This document shows, one piece after another, positions 1-7,717 of a DNA stretch of 53,015 bases (position 1 is the stretch's first letter; every line of letters begins with the position of its first letter). Origin of the DNA: a virus. The DNA is taken from positions 1-53,015 of the IMG/VR virus record IMGVR_UViG_3300032523_001454. One strand, written 5' to 3'. Under the pieces are notes generated by a model. It saw only the letters and a list, made by a program, of their open reading frames with translations. It was not told the DNA's origin and searched no databases. Position numbers and translations under genes: made by a program.

Positions 1-2
1 AG

Positions 3-329
3 GATTGTGCCCAGATATCGTACAGACTTGCTCAGTTTGGGTTTTATATACAAAGGACTCTGAATAGAGAGCTAGCTAGATATAACTGGGCAGAAGAAAC
101 GATTAAAGAAGTTATAGCAGACGAAATAAATAACTATAAAGGGTATGGATATATAGAAAAGTCAACCCAAGCGATTAAGCATAATGATAAAGCTTATTCC
201 TTGAATAAAATTAGAAAATACGCGAAACAGAGGTCGGATAGGCTTAATTATTTATCCTCATCTATAAAAAATCTATCAGACATACTACTCTCTATTCAAA
301 AGACAAAGGTGAAACATGGATCACAATAG
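3..329 (+). CDS. UvsY-like recombination mediator candidate (3' part only)
   Basis: The reading frame is open from the left edge of the window, with its first full codon at 3, to a TAG at 327-329. Only the last 108 residues are visible. They are highly charged and probably all helical. A YKGYGY turn sits between two long helices, followed by a stretch around RLNYLSSSIKNLSDIL. This layout (helix, aromatic/glycine turn, a basic helix with RSDRLNYL, then a final helix) resembles phage T4-type UvsY proteins, which load the UvsX recombinase onto SSB-coated single-stranded DNA. The resemblance is by eye only, and no catalytic motif exists to confirm it. The gene overlaps the next one by 14 nt (ATG at 316), so the two are probably co-translated. 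It stands at the head of a replication and recombination operon, which fits the proposed role. It could also be an unrelated helical phage protein. Confidence 0.4.
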   Translation, partial: DCAQISYRLAQFGFYIQRTLNRELARYNWAEETIKEVIADEINNYKGYGYIEKSTQAIKHNDKAYSLNKIRKYAKQRSDRLNYLSSSIKNLSDILLSIQKTKVKHGSQ

Positions 330-729
330 TAGACAACAATTACAAATAATCGTACAGATGATTCAAAACATATTAGACTCATCGTCACAGACAGACTCTG
401 AAGTGTCTGTAATGCCTGTAATTAATAACACAGTTAAGACAAAAAGCAAAAAGTCTGCTGGGACAAACGCAACCAAAAAGAATCCGGCTAAACAAAGACC
501 TAATGCTTTTGAGAGTATGCCAGAGATGCATATGCACAAAGAAGATGTTGAGATAGATAAAAAGCTAGCAATCCAACCACCCACAGCGAGAGTTCGAGCA
601 TATAAGCCTATTAGCGTTAGGTGTCGTTCGTGTGGTAAAAACGAGAAAGTTAATGCTGCTGTGATTCCAGAATCCACAGATCGATACAAATGTAACAAGT
701 GTTCAGCGATGCCCGCTGGTGGAGAATAG
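316..729 (+). CDS. Zinc-ribbon phage protein upstream of the helicase
   Basis: This is a 137-residue protein of unknown function. Residues 1-95 are polar, rich in Ser, Lys and Asn, and probably disordered. The C-terminus holds two CxxC knuckles, CRSCGK near residue 103 and CNKC near 126, separated by about 20 residues; together they form a typical zinc ribbon. The sequence between them (YKPISVRCRSC ... DRYKCNKCS) is the only region that looks conserved. The start codon lies inside the end of the preceding frame, and its last codons (GGTGGAG) supply the likely ribosome-binding site of the helicase gene, so the three genes are translationally linked. Because it sits directly upstream of a DnaB-type helicase, it could be a helicase accessory or DNA-binding factor. 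That rests on position only, and no loader ATPase motif is present. Confidence 0.7.
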   Translation: MDHNSRQQLQIIVQMIQNILDSSSQTDSEVSVMPVINNTVKTKSKKSAGTNATKKNPAKQRPNAFESMPEMHMHKEDVEIDKKLAIQPPTARVRAYKPISVRCRSCGKNEKVNAAVIPESTDRYKCNKCSAMPAGGE

Positions 730-730
730 A

Positions 731-2200
731 ATGGCCCTAGTATTAGCTGATCCTTCCGCAGAGAGAGCTGTTTTATCTGGCATATGCAAGTATGGAGAAG
801 AAACATATTTAGATATAGCAGATATTGTGCAAGAGACTTCTTTTACAATAGATAGCAATAGCACGATCTTTAAGTGTTTAAAAGAGATCTGTGAAAAACA
901 ACATCATGCTAGCATAGATATTGCATCCATATACTCGGTAGCACAAGAACTCGGATTATCGGATCTGCTCTCAGACAAAGACGAAGTGCAGCACCTAAGA
1001 TCTATATTAGATTTTCCTGTAAACAAAGATAATATTCGTAAGTTTGCAGCAAAAATAAGAAAACTACAAATAGCTAGACTTTTGTATACCCAGCTAGAGG
1101 AAGCAAAGAATAAATTATCTGAAGTTACGGGCAGCGAGTCTGTTTCTTCTATAATCGGTATCGCAGAAGATGCTGTGTTTGATTTTACCTCTTTGGTCAA
1201 CGATAATGATAATGCTCCTCTGTGCATAGGCACTGATATTGACGAATATATTAAGAATCTGTCTTTAAACCAAGTTGACCAAGTTGGTATTCCAACAGGA
1301 TTCCCGGTTTATGATCAGTCAATAGGTGGTGGCTTAAGAAGGGGTACTGTGAATATTATCGCAGCCAGACCTAAAACGGGTAAAACACTATTAGCAGATA
1401 ATATGGGAGTTTATATATCCTCCAATCTCCAAGTCCCCGTCTTGAATATGGACACAGAGATGAACAAAGAAGATCATATTAATAGAATCCTAGCTATGAT
1501 GACGGAAACAGAAATTAACCAGATAGAAACAGGGAAATTTAGTAATTCTCAAGACAAGAAAAATAAAATACAAAAAGCAGCGGAAAAACTCAAAAACACC
1601 CGGTTATATTATAAGTCTATTGCTGGTAGACCTTTTGAGGAACAGCTTTCTATTATGAGAAGGTGGATCGTCAAAGATGTTGGACTAAATGATGATGGTT
1701 CCGCTAAACCATGTGTAATATTCTATGATTATCTTAAATTGATGGATAGTCAGGGTATGTCTCAAGACATGAAGGAATATCAGGTGTTGGGCTTTATGAT
1801 GACCGCTTTGCATAATTTTGCCACAAAATATAAGGTACCAATAGTGGCCTTCATACAATTAAATAGGGACGGCATCAGCAAGGAAAGCACCGATACCGCT
1901 AGTGGATCTGATAGAATCATATGGCTATGTAGTAATTTCACTATTTTTAAACGTAAGTCAGACGAAGAGATAGCAGAAGATGGGCCAACAGAAGGAAACA
2001 GAAAACTAGTGCCTTTAATCAGTAGACACGGAGGAGGACTAGACGATAATGACTATATAAACTGTCATATGCAGGGGTGGTGTGCTAAGATCACCGAGGG
2101 TAGAACCAAGTTGGAAGTAGTTAATAATATTGATAACACTAAGACATCTAATAAATTTAATATAAATGACGATGAAGAAACCTCAATACCGTTCGTATAA
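731..2200 (+). CDS. DnaB-family replicative helicase
   Basis: This is a hexameric 5'-3' replicative helicase of the RecA/DnaB fold. The N-terminal ~130 residues (PSAERAVLSGI ...) match the DnaB primase-interaction domain. The Walker A motif is ARPKTGKT, near residue 211, within NIIAARPKTGKTLLADNM, closely like E. coli DnaB AARPSMGKT. Walker B is VIFYDYLKLMD, and the later segment GSDRIIWLCSNFTIFKRK corresponds to the DnaB H4 region and arginine finger. Length is 489 residues, normal for DnaB. I chose ATG 731 because GGTGGAG ends about 6 nt upstream; an in-frame GTG at 719 would add four residues. The gene overlaps the primase gene by 35 nt, so helicase and primase are translated together and presumably form one primosome. 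No helicase-loader ATPase is visible in the window. Confidence 0.93.
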   Translation: MALVLADPSAERAVLSGICKYGEETYLDIADIVQETSFTIDSNSTIFKCLKEICEKQHHASIDIASIYSVAQELGLSDLLSDKDEVQHLRSILDFPVNKDNIRKFAAKIRKLQIARLLYTQLEEAKNKLSEVTGSESVSSIIGIAEDAVFDFTSLVNDNDNAPLCIGTDIDEYIKNLSLNQVDQVGIPTGFPVYDQSIGGGLRRGTVNIIAARPKTGKTLLADNMGVYISSNLQVPVLNMDTEMNKEDHINRILAMMTETEINQIETGKFSNSQDKKNKIQKAAEKLKNTRLYYKSIAGRPFEEQLSIMRRWIVKDVGLNDDGSAKPCVIFYDYLKLMDSQGMSQDMKEYQVLGFMMTALHNFATKYKVPIVAFIQLNRDGISKESTDTASGSDRIIWLCSNFTIFKRKSDEEIAEDGPTEGNRKLVPLISRHGGGLDDNDYINCHMQGWCAKITEGRTKLEVVNNIDNTKTSNKFNINDDEETSIPFV

Positions 2201-3329
2201 TCAGAGTGAACTAAAGTTTATCTGTGATCAGCTGTGCGACAGAATAGAAGATCTCCTTGAGACCCTAGATGTTTCAGAGGTTCGTCTGGTCGGTAAGATG
2301 GTCGTGGGAACCTGCCCTATTCATGGAGGAGATAACCCATCTGCTTTTAATCTGTATCCCGAGGGTGAGTCCTATAGGGGGAATTGGAAATGCAGAACAC
2401 AGGGGTGTGACTCTACATTTAAAGGGTCAATTATAGGCTTTATCAGAGGGGTTCTATCCAGCAAGAAATACGGGTGGAGTAAAGAGGGTGACAATACCGC
2501 TTCTTTTAATGAGACTATTGAGTTTATCAAGTCTTTTTTACAGAATGATTTAACCAACATAAAAATATGTACTATTAAAAAAGAAAAACAGAATTTTTCA
2601 ATAATGGTAAACAATATTAAGCCACCAGCAGAGAGTCTGTCTTCTAAGAGTATCACTAAGGAACACGTAAGAAAATCTTTGACTATACCCTGCTCTTATT
2701 TTTTAGATCGTGGGTTTACCACGAAGATATTGGATAAGTACGATGTAGGAACTTGTAATATTTCTGGCAAAGAAATGTATGGTAGGGCTGTGGTACCAAT
2801 CTATGATAATGATTATAGCTATTTGGTTGGATGTAGTGGAAGATCTCTTTTTGATAAGTGTCCCAAATGTGGACTGCACCACAACCCAGAGCTAGACTGC
2901 CCAGAAAAAGCAATGTCTTGGACCCATTCTAAATGGAGACACAATAAAGATCTCAAGTCCCAGAACCACCTATATAATTTTTGGTTTGCGAAAGAATATA
3001 TACTAAAGTCTGCTCAAGTAGTCTTGGTAGAAAGCCCGGGAAACGTGTGGAGATTAGAAGAAGCTGGTATACATAATTCTGTCGGTATGTTTGGATCATC
3101 ATTAAGCGATAGACAAAAAATGCTTTTGGATGGGTCAGGAGCGATGACTATAATAATATTAACAGACAATGATGCTGCTGGGGAAAAGGCAGCAACTAGT
3201 ATAAAAAACAAGTGTAAAAACACCTATAAGGTTGTGCATCTGCCGATAACCAAAGCAGATGTGGCTGAATTAAGCGTCTCAGAGATTCACGAACAAATAC
3301 TACCAACTATAGAAAAACATCTATGCTAA
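2166..3329 (+). CDS. DnaG-family DNA primase
   Basis: This 387-residue protein has the two hallmarks of DnaG. An N-terminal zinc-binding domain carries CPIH near residue 50 and CRTQGC near 77. A TOPRIM catalytic core shows the conserved glutamate in LVESPGN (about residue 288) and the acidic pair in LTDNDAAGE (about 332). It makes RNA primers at the fork together with the upstream helicase. It is shorter than cellular DnaG (about 580 residues) and lacks an obvious C-terminal helicase-binding domain, as is common in phages. A second cysteine cluster (CPKCGLHHNPELDC, about residues 238-251) lies just before the TOPRIM core and is unusual. The gene overlaps both neighbours, by 35 nt with the helicase and 7 nt with the kinase. 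ATG 2166 and ATG 2172 are both possible starts, and neither has a clear Shine-Dalgarno site. Confidence 0.9.
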   Translation: MTMKKPQYRSYNQSELKFICDQLCDRIEDLLETLDVSEVRLVGKMVVGTCPIHGGDNPSAFNLYPEGESYRGNWKCRTQGCDSTFKGSIIGFIRGVLSSKKYGWSKEGDNTASFNETIEFIKSFLQNDLTNIKICTIKKEKQNFSIMVNNIKPPAESLSSKSITKEHVRKSLTIPCSYFLDRGFTTKILDKYDVGTCNISGKEMYGRAVVPIYDNDYSYLVGCSGRSLFDKCPKCGLHHNPELDCPEKAMSWTHSKWRHNKDLKSQNHLYNFWFAKEYILKSAQVVLVESPGNVWRLEEAGIHNSVGMFGSSLSDRQKMLLDGSGAMTIIILTDNDAAGEKAATSIKNKCKNTYKVVHLPITKADVAELSVSEIHEQILPTIEKHLC

Positions 3330-3919
3330 TCGGATTTTCTGGTCGCAAACAATCTGGCAAAAGCTCGTCCACAGACTATATTGTTTCTTTGATAGAGAAA
3401 CACAGGCTCGATATTTCTTATAAGGTATATAGTTTTGCAGATCCCTTAAAGCAGGATATTTGTATCAATATATTAGGATTGTCTTATGACCAATGCTATG
3501 GTACAGATGATGATAAGAATACGGCCACAGATCTTTGGTGGGAAGGGGAGAAACTAACCGCTAGAACAGCTATGGAGATTATTGGTACCAAACTATTTAG
3601 AGCATTAAAAACAAATGTGTGGGTGGATGCTACCATTAATAGAATTAAAAAAGAGAATATAGATTTGGCCATTATTGCTGATTGTAGATTTCCAAATGAG
3701 GTTGAGGCTATTACAAATGCTGGGGGATATAATATAAGATTAGATTTAGATCCCTTTCATTCCCCATCTACTAGTGAAAACTCTTTAGATAGGTCTGTAT
3801 ATGATTGGTCTAATTTTGATTTAATTATTGAAAATTCTACCATGACTATAGAGGAAAAGAACAAAGCTATCCTGCACTTTCTATATAGATATAAGATAAT
3901 ACCACACATAAAGGAATAA
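3323..3919 (+). CDS. Deoxynucleoside monophosphate kinase (T4 gp1-like)
   Basis: This 198-residue P-loop kinase phosphorylates dNMPs to dNDPs, raising the nucleotide supply for phage DNA synthesis. The P-loop GRKQSGKSS is at residues 7-15. The family signatures SFADPLKQD (about 40-48), RTAMEIIGTKLFR (about 84) and DCRFPNEVEAI (about 119-129) are all present in order, matching the phage dNMP kinase family. Length is typical for that family. The ATG lies 7 nt inside the end of the primase gene, so the two are translationally coupled. I see no feature indicating which base is preferred or whether modified nucleotides are substrates. Confidence 0.9.
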   Translation: MLIGFSGRKQSGKSSSTDYIVSLIEKHRLDISYKVYSFADPLKQDICINILGLSYDQCYGTDDDKNTATDLWWEGEKLTARTAMEIIGTKLFRALKTNVWVDATINRIKKENIDLAIIADCRFPNEVEAITNAGGYNIRLDLDPFHSPSTSENSLDRSVYDWSNFDLIIENSTMTIEEKNKAILHFLYRYKIIPHIKE

Positions 3920-3968
3920 TATAATTATAATTACATACCTAAGAAGTAGTTCATACGGCACACACAGC

Positions 3969-4964
3969 ATGTGCCCACAACAATATTTTTTTGAGTACGT
4001 ACTAGGGTGGAAATCCACATCTAATAAGAAAGCAGACAAGGGAACAATCTGCCACAAGGCTTTAGAAATTTTAGCCTATATTAAATTATACCATCAGGAT
4101 GGGCTACCAATATATAATGACGATATATTAGGAGATATAGATATTAAAAACTATGATTTAACCATGATCATAGATAAGGTATACCATTATTATACGTCTG
4201 CTTTTAAGCATCATGAGTGGAGTGAAAAAGATAAGAAAGATTGTCATGCTTGGGTACAGAAAGCCTTGGTTGCCCATGATGGTAATTTTGACCCCAGAAA
4301 TAGGGATATACTTCAACCAGAACAAAGATTTGATATTGTCATTCCAAAACCTTGGGCATACTATAAATATCAGACCAAAACAGAAAATTTAGAAGGATAT
4401 TTGGCAATCAAAGGAACCATAGATCTTATAACTAAGGTAAATGATAATACAATAGAAATCATAGATTGGAAAACAGGCAAAAGATTAGATTGGGCCACGG
4501 GTCAAGAAAAAACACTAGCTAAATTACAAAATGACCCACAACTCAGAATATATCATTATGCGGTGAGTCAACTATACCCACAGGTTGAACATATTATGGT
4601 GACTATTAATTATATTAATGACGGAGGAGCCTATACTATCTGTTATGATAAGAGTGATTTATCTAAAACAGAAGATATGTTAAGAGAAAAATTTCAAATA
4701 ATTAAGAATACAGAGATACCCAAGCTGAATAAATCTTGGAAATGTAGTAGATTGTGCCATTTTGGTAAAACAACCTTTGAGAATACAGCAATACTACCCA
4801 TTGTAGAATACAGAGATAATCAGGTGTGTAAGGTAGACACCATGATGACCAAATGCGAACAACTTAAGCATGATATTGATATAAGTGGGATAACAAACAT
4901 AGTTGACAACTATACAGTTCCGGGATATACTATAGGCAAGTATCAGGCTCCAGGAAGTGTCTAA
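3969..4964 (+). CDS. RecB/Cas4-like PD-(D/E)XK nuclease
   Basis: This is an exonuclease-type protein of the RecB/Cas4 superfamily. Motifs in order: GTICHKALE (His motif, about residue 25), KGTIDLIT (catalytic Asp), EIIDWKTGKR (Glu/Asp-x-Lys) and QLRIYHYAVSQLYP (Q-x-x-x-Y motif). One cysteine lies at the N-terminus (MCPQQYFFEY) and further cysteines near the C-terminus (WKCSRLC, TKCEQ), the spacing seen when Cas4/AddB proteins bind a 4Fe-4S cluster; this is an inference. The coordinates use the first ATG, but family members have a conserved segment before the CPxxY motif. The same frame continues upstream to 3918 without a stop and encodes ITYLRSSSYGTHS, so translation probably begins at an ATA or ATT codon near 3921-3930, behind AAGGA at 3911-3915. 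Expected role: DNA end processing in phage recombination or host DNA degradation. Confidence 0.85.
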   Translation: MCPQQYFFEYVLGWKSTSNKKADKGTICHKALEILAYIKLYHQDGLPIYNDDILGDIDIKNYDLTMIIDKVYHYYTSAFKHHEWSEKDKKDCHAWVQKALVAHDGNFDPRNRDILQPEQRFDIVIPKPWAYYKYQTKTENLEGYLAIKGTIDLITKVNDNTIEIIDWKTGKRLDWATGQEKTLAKLQNDPQLRIYHYAVSQLYPQVEHIMVTINYINDGGAYTICYDKSDLSKTEDMLREKFQIIKNTEIPKLNKSWKCSRLCHFGKTTFENTAILPIVEYRDNQVCKVDTMMTKCEQLKHDIDISGITNIVDNYTVPGYTIGKYQAPGSV

Positions 4965-4967
4965 AAC

Positions 4968-6851
4968 ATGAAAAATTATACGCCCTTACATTGCCATTCT
5001 ATGTACTCCTTATTGGACGGACTATCTAAGCCGTCTCAAATGGTGGAAAGATGCTTGGAAATAGGGGCTTCTGCTTGTGCCATAACAGATCATGGAACAA
5101 TAGCGGGTGCTGTTAAGTTTTATAACCAGATGAAAAAGTCTAACATCAAACCCATTCTGGGGTGCGAGATATATCTGTGTGATCAAGCTGCGGATATTCA
5201 GGATAAAACAAACAGAGCCTTAACACACTTCTTGATACTGGCTAAAAACCTGCGTGGTTGGAATAAGCTGATCAGTTTAGTTTCTGAGTCTAATAGGCCA
5301 GACTTTTTTTATCACAAGCCTAGACTCAATTTAGAGAGCCTAGCACCATTCTGTGACGGGGATTTGATCGGGATGTGTGGACACATGGGTTCTCTACTAT
5401 CTGATAAGATTATGGTAGGAGATCAGATGGACCCAGATTGGAAAAACAAGGGAGTTCAATTAATAGGAACTCTTAAAGATATGTTTGGTGCAGAAAATCT
5501 ATTCTTGGAAGCACAACTTATGGATGCTAACAATAATCCATCACAAATATTAATCACAGACGCTGTAAGAGAGCTTGGTAAGCTCACACGAACAAAGGTG
5601 GTTTGTACCCCAGACGCCCACTATGCAAAAAAAGAAGATGCCATAGACCAAAGAATATTATTGTGTAATAATCTTAAAACAACAATGCCTGAAATCAGTC
5701 GTAAAATTAGCAACAATGAAGATGTGCCACTATCGTGCTTTTTTACTTCAGACAATTTTCATATCTTGTCTCAGGAAGAAATGAGAGAGATACATACAGA
5801 AGAAGAGATAGATAATACCAACCTAGTAGAATCTTTATGTGAAGACTACGATATCCATAGTAGGCCAAGATTGCCTCCTTTTAAGTGCGATACCACGCCA
5901 GATGAACACCTAAGACAACTATGTAGAGATGGTTGGAAAGCTAAAATATCTGATAATATTAGCAAAGAGCATCAGGGTGTCTATCTTGATAGAATTAAGT
6001 ATGAACTAGATATTTTACAAGGGGCGGGCTTATCCAGCTATTTTTTAATAGTACAAGACATTGTTGAGCACATTAGAGGTAATAATTGGTTGCCTGGGCC
6101 CGGCAGAGGCTCTGCTGCTGGTTGTTTAGTATCCTATCTAATAGGTATTACCGGAATTGATCCAATTAAATATTCTCTGATGTTTGATAGATTTTATAAT
6201 TCTGGAAGAAATACGGCTGATCGAGTATCCATGCCTGATATTGATGTGGATGTTCCTGTGGATAAAAGAGAGCATATTATTCAATATATCAAGGATACGT
6301 ATGGTTCTGCACAAGTCTGTCAGATGGTGACATTTAATACCATAAAGGGTAGAGGGGCCATAAAAGATGTGCTAAGGGTGTATGGTAACGTGTCTTTTGA
6401 AGAGATGAATAATATAACTAAAAATATTCCAGACGAAGCGAAAATTGCCGACGATTTACAAGATATGAAAGACGAGACAGGAGAAGCATCTATTATTAGA
6501 TGGGCCTTAGAGAATCAAGGAGAACGACTAAAAGAATGGTGTTATATAGGAGAAAACCAACAGTTAGAAGGGCCACTTGCCAAAAGGTTTGAACAAGCTA
6601 TTAGATTAGAGGGCACAAAGGTACATCAGTCCAAACACGCAGCAGGAGTGGTAATAGCGGATTCGGAACTGTCTAGCCTATGTCCTATGGTTTATGATAC
6701 AAAAACAAAGAGTAGAATTGCGGGTATGGAGATGGAAGATTTAGAATCTATTGGAATCGTTAAGTTTGATATTTTGGGTGTTGCAATGTTAGATAAGATG
6801 ATGTTTATTTCTGAGTATTTAAAACAAGGAGTCTCAAATGAAATTTCATGA
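4968..6851 (+). CDS. DNA polymerase III alpha, N-terminal half (PHP and palm)
   Basis: This 627-residue protein is the first half of a bacterial C-family replicative polymerase (DnaE). The PHP domain opens with PLHCHSMYSLLDG, followed by ITDHGT, GCEIYL and TPDAHY, so most PHP metal ligands look intact. The polymerase core shows GPGRGSAAG (nucleotide-binding loop), then PDIDVD with catalytic D424 and D426, and VKFDILG with the third catalytic D601. All three catalytic aspartates are therefore on this chain. The frame stops about 25 residues after the third aspartate, in the linker between palm and fingers. The fingers and the rest are encoded at 7707-10046. No intein N-half is seen at the end. 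The stop is embedded in the next small ORF (14 nt overlap). It must associate with the second chain to form an active enzyme. Confidence 0.93.
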   Translation: MKNYTPLHCHSMYSLLDGLSKPSQMVERCLEIGASACAITDHGTIAGAVKFYNQMKKSNIKPILGCEIYLCDQAADIQDKTNRALTHFLILAKNLRGWNKLISLVSESNRPDFFYHKPRLNLESLAPFCDGDLIGMCGHMGSLLSDKIMVGDQMDPDWKNKGVQLIGTLKDMFGAENLFLEAQLMDANNNPSQILITDAVRELGKLTRTKVVCTPDAHYAKKEDAIDQRILLCNNLKTTMPEISRKISNNEDVPLSCFFTSDNFHILSQEEMREIHTEEEIDNTNLVESLCEDYDIHSRPRLPPFKCDTTPDEHLRQLCRDGWKAKISDNISKEHQGVYLDRIKYELDILQGAGLSSYFLIVQDIVEHIRGNNWLPGPGRGSAAGCLVSYLIGITGIDPIKYSLMFDRFYNSGRNTADRVSMPDIDVDVPVDKREHIIQYIKDTYGSAQVCQMVTFNTIKGRGAIKDVLRVYGNVSFEEMNNITKNIPDEAKIADDLQDMKDETGEASIIRWALENQGERLKEWCYIGENQQLEGPLAKRFEQAIRLEGTKVHQSKHAAGVVIADSELSSLCPMVYDTKTKSRIAGMEMEDLESIGIVKFDILGVAMLDKMMFISEYLKQGVSNEIS

Positions 6852-7014
6852 ATTAGCGGTAGGAGATAGCTTTCTCTATAATAATAACCAGTATGTTAAG
6901 GTACAAGAAGTAAAGCTAAATTGTTGTAAGGTCAAGTATAATTGCTCTGCCAACAGCGGTGGGCAAGAAGTTAGACAACCTATGGACGAGGTAGAGAAAG
7001 TGAATCAGGGATAA
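6838..7014 (+). CDS. Small 58-residue protein between the polymerase halves
   Basis: This ORF has an ATG 14 nt before the end of the N-terminal polymerase gene and a TAA at 7012-7014. The next gene starts 7 nt later, so it fills the gap with the same tight packing as its neighbours. The sequence begins MKFHELAVGDSFLYNNNQYV and continues with basic, Cys- and Val-containing strands. The pattern VGDxFxYNNxxYVKVxEV suggests a small beta-barrel of the kind found in short phage proteins with an SH3-like fold. I do not recognise a family. Its position, co-translated between polymerase palm, exonuclease and fingers, makes a structural role in the replicase possible but unproven. Confidence 0.6.
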   Translation: MKFHELAVGDSFLYNNNQYVKVQEVKLNCCKVKYNCSANSGGQEVRQPMDEVEKVNQG

Positions 7015-7021
7015 TATTTAA

Positions 7022-7717
7022 ATGCTAACCAAAAAAATATGTGTCTTTGATTTTGAGACAGACGGATCTGACCCACAGCAATGTAGTCCTGTTCAGATAG
7101 CCGCATTAATGATAGATCCTATAAAATTAGAAATAATTCCGGGGTCAGAATTTAATGTCTTCTGTAAGCCAGAAGTAATGGAGAAAGATGATAAATACCA
7201 TTATGAGACAGATATCCTGGCTTTTCATGCCAAGGTAAGAGGATGTTCTCAAGATGATATCTATAAGCAGTGGCAACAATATCCCTCTCAAGAAATGTCT
7301 TGGAGGGCTTTTGCTATGTACTTAGAAAAGTACCATTGCGGTAATAGGTCTAAGAAAAGCCTGTTTAGTGCTCCTATTGCGGCTGGATACAATATAAATC
7401 GGTTTGATCTAAGAATAGTCAATAGACTAAGCCTGAAATATAAGTTGGTACACTCGTCTGAACAAACTTCTTCCATGTTCTATCCCAGAGATGTGTTAGA
7501 TATTATGAATCTAGTTTTTTATTGGTTCGAGAATATTAATCTCAAAAGCTATACACTAGATAACATTCGGGAATATCTAGGGATCTCTAAAGATGGGGCA
7601 CACGACGCACTAAAAGACGTTAAGGATTGTGCAAATATACTGATTCGCTTTTTAAGGCTACATAGAAAACTAGGAGAAAAGATCTCTTTCAAAGATTCTT
7701 TTATAAATGGCAATTGA
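7022..7717 (+). CDS. DnaQ-like 3'-5' proofreading exonuclease (epsilon type)
   Basis: This 231-residue DEDDh exonuclease has all its active-site motifs. ExoI is VFDFETDG (D and E, about residues 10-12). ExoII is GYNINRFDLR (Asp near residue 127). ExoIII-epsilon is GAHDALKDVKDC, where His and the Asp five residues later complete the set. Such enzymes remove mismatched 3' ends for DNA polymerase III. The gene lies exactly between the two halves of the polymerase and overlaps the start of the second half by 11 nt (ATG at 7707 before TGA at 7715), implying coupled translation and probably assembly in one complex. No obvious clamp-binding peptide was identified. Length is close to E. coli epsilon (243 residues). 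Confidence 0.92.
   Translation: MLTKKICVFDFETDGSDPQQCSPVQIAALMIDPIKLEIIPGSEFNVFCKPEVMEKDDKYHYETDILAFHAKVRGCSQDDIYKQWQQYPSQEMSWRAFAMYLEKYHCGNRSKKSLFSAPIAAGYNINRFDLRIVNRLSLKYKLVHSSEQTSSMFYPRDVLDIMNLVFYWFENINLKSYTLDNIREYLGISKDGAHDALKDVKDCANILIRFLRLHRKLGEKISFKDSFINGN

Noticed and set aside
719-730. GTG start for the helicase at 719
   Set aside because: It adds only four residues and places the GGTGGAG site inside the start; ATG 731 has this site correctly spaced.
6840-7710. A simple frameshift or sequencing error separating the polymerase halves
   Set aside because: The gap holds a complete exonuclease with all DEDDh motifs in a continuous frame, so a one-base error cannot explain it.
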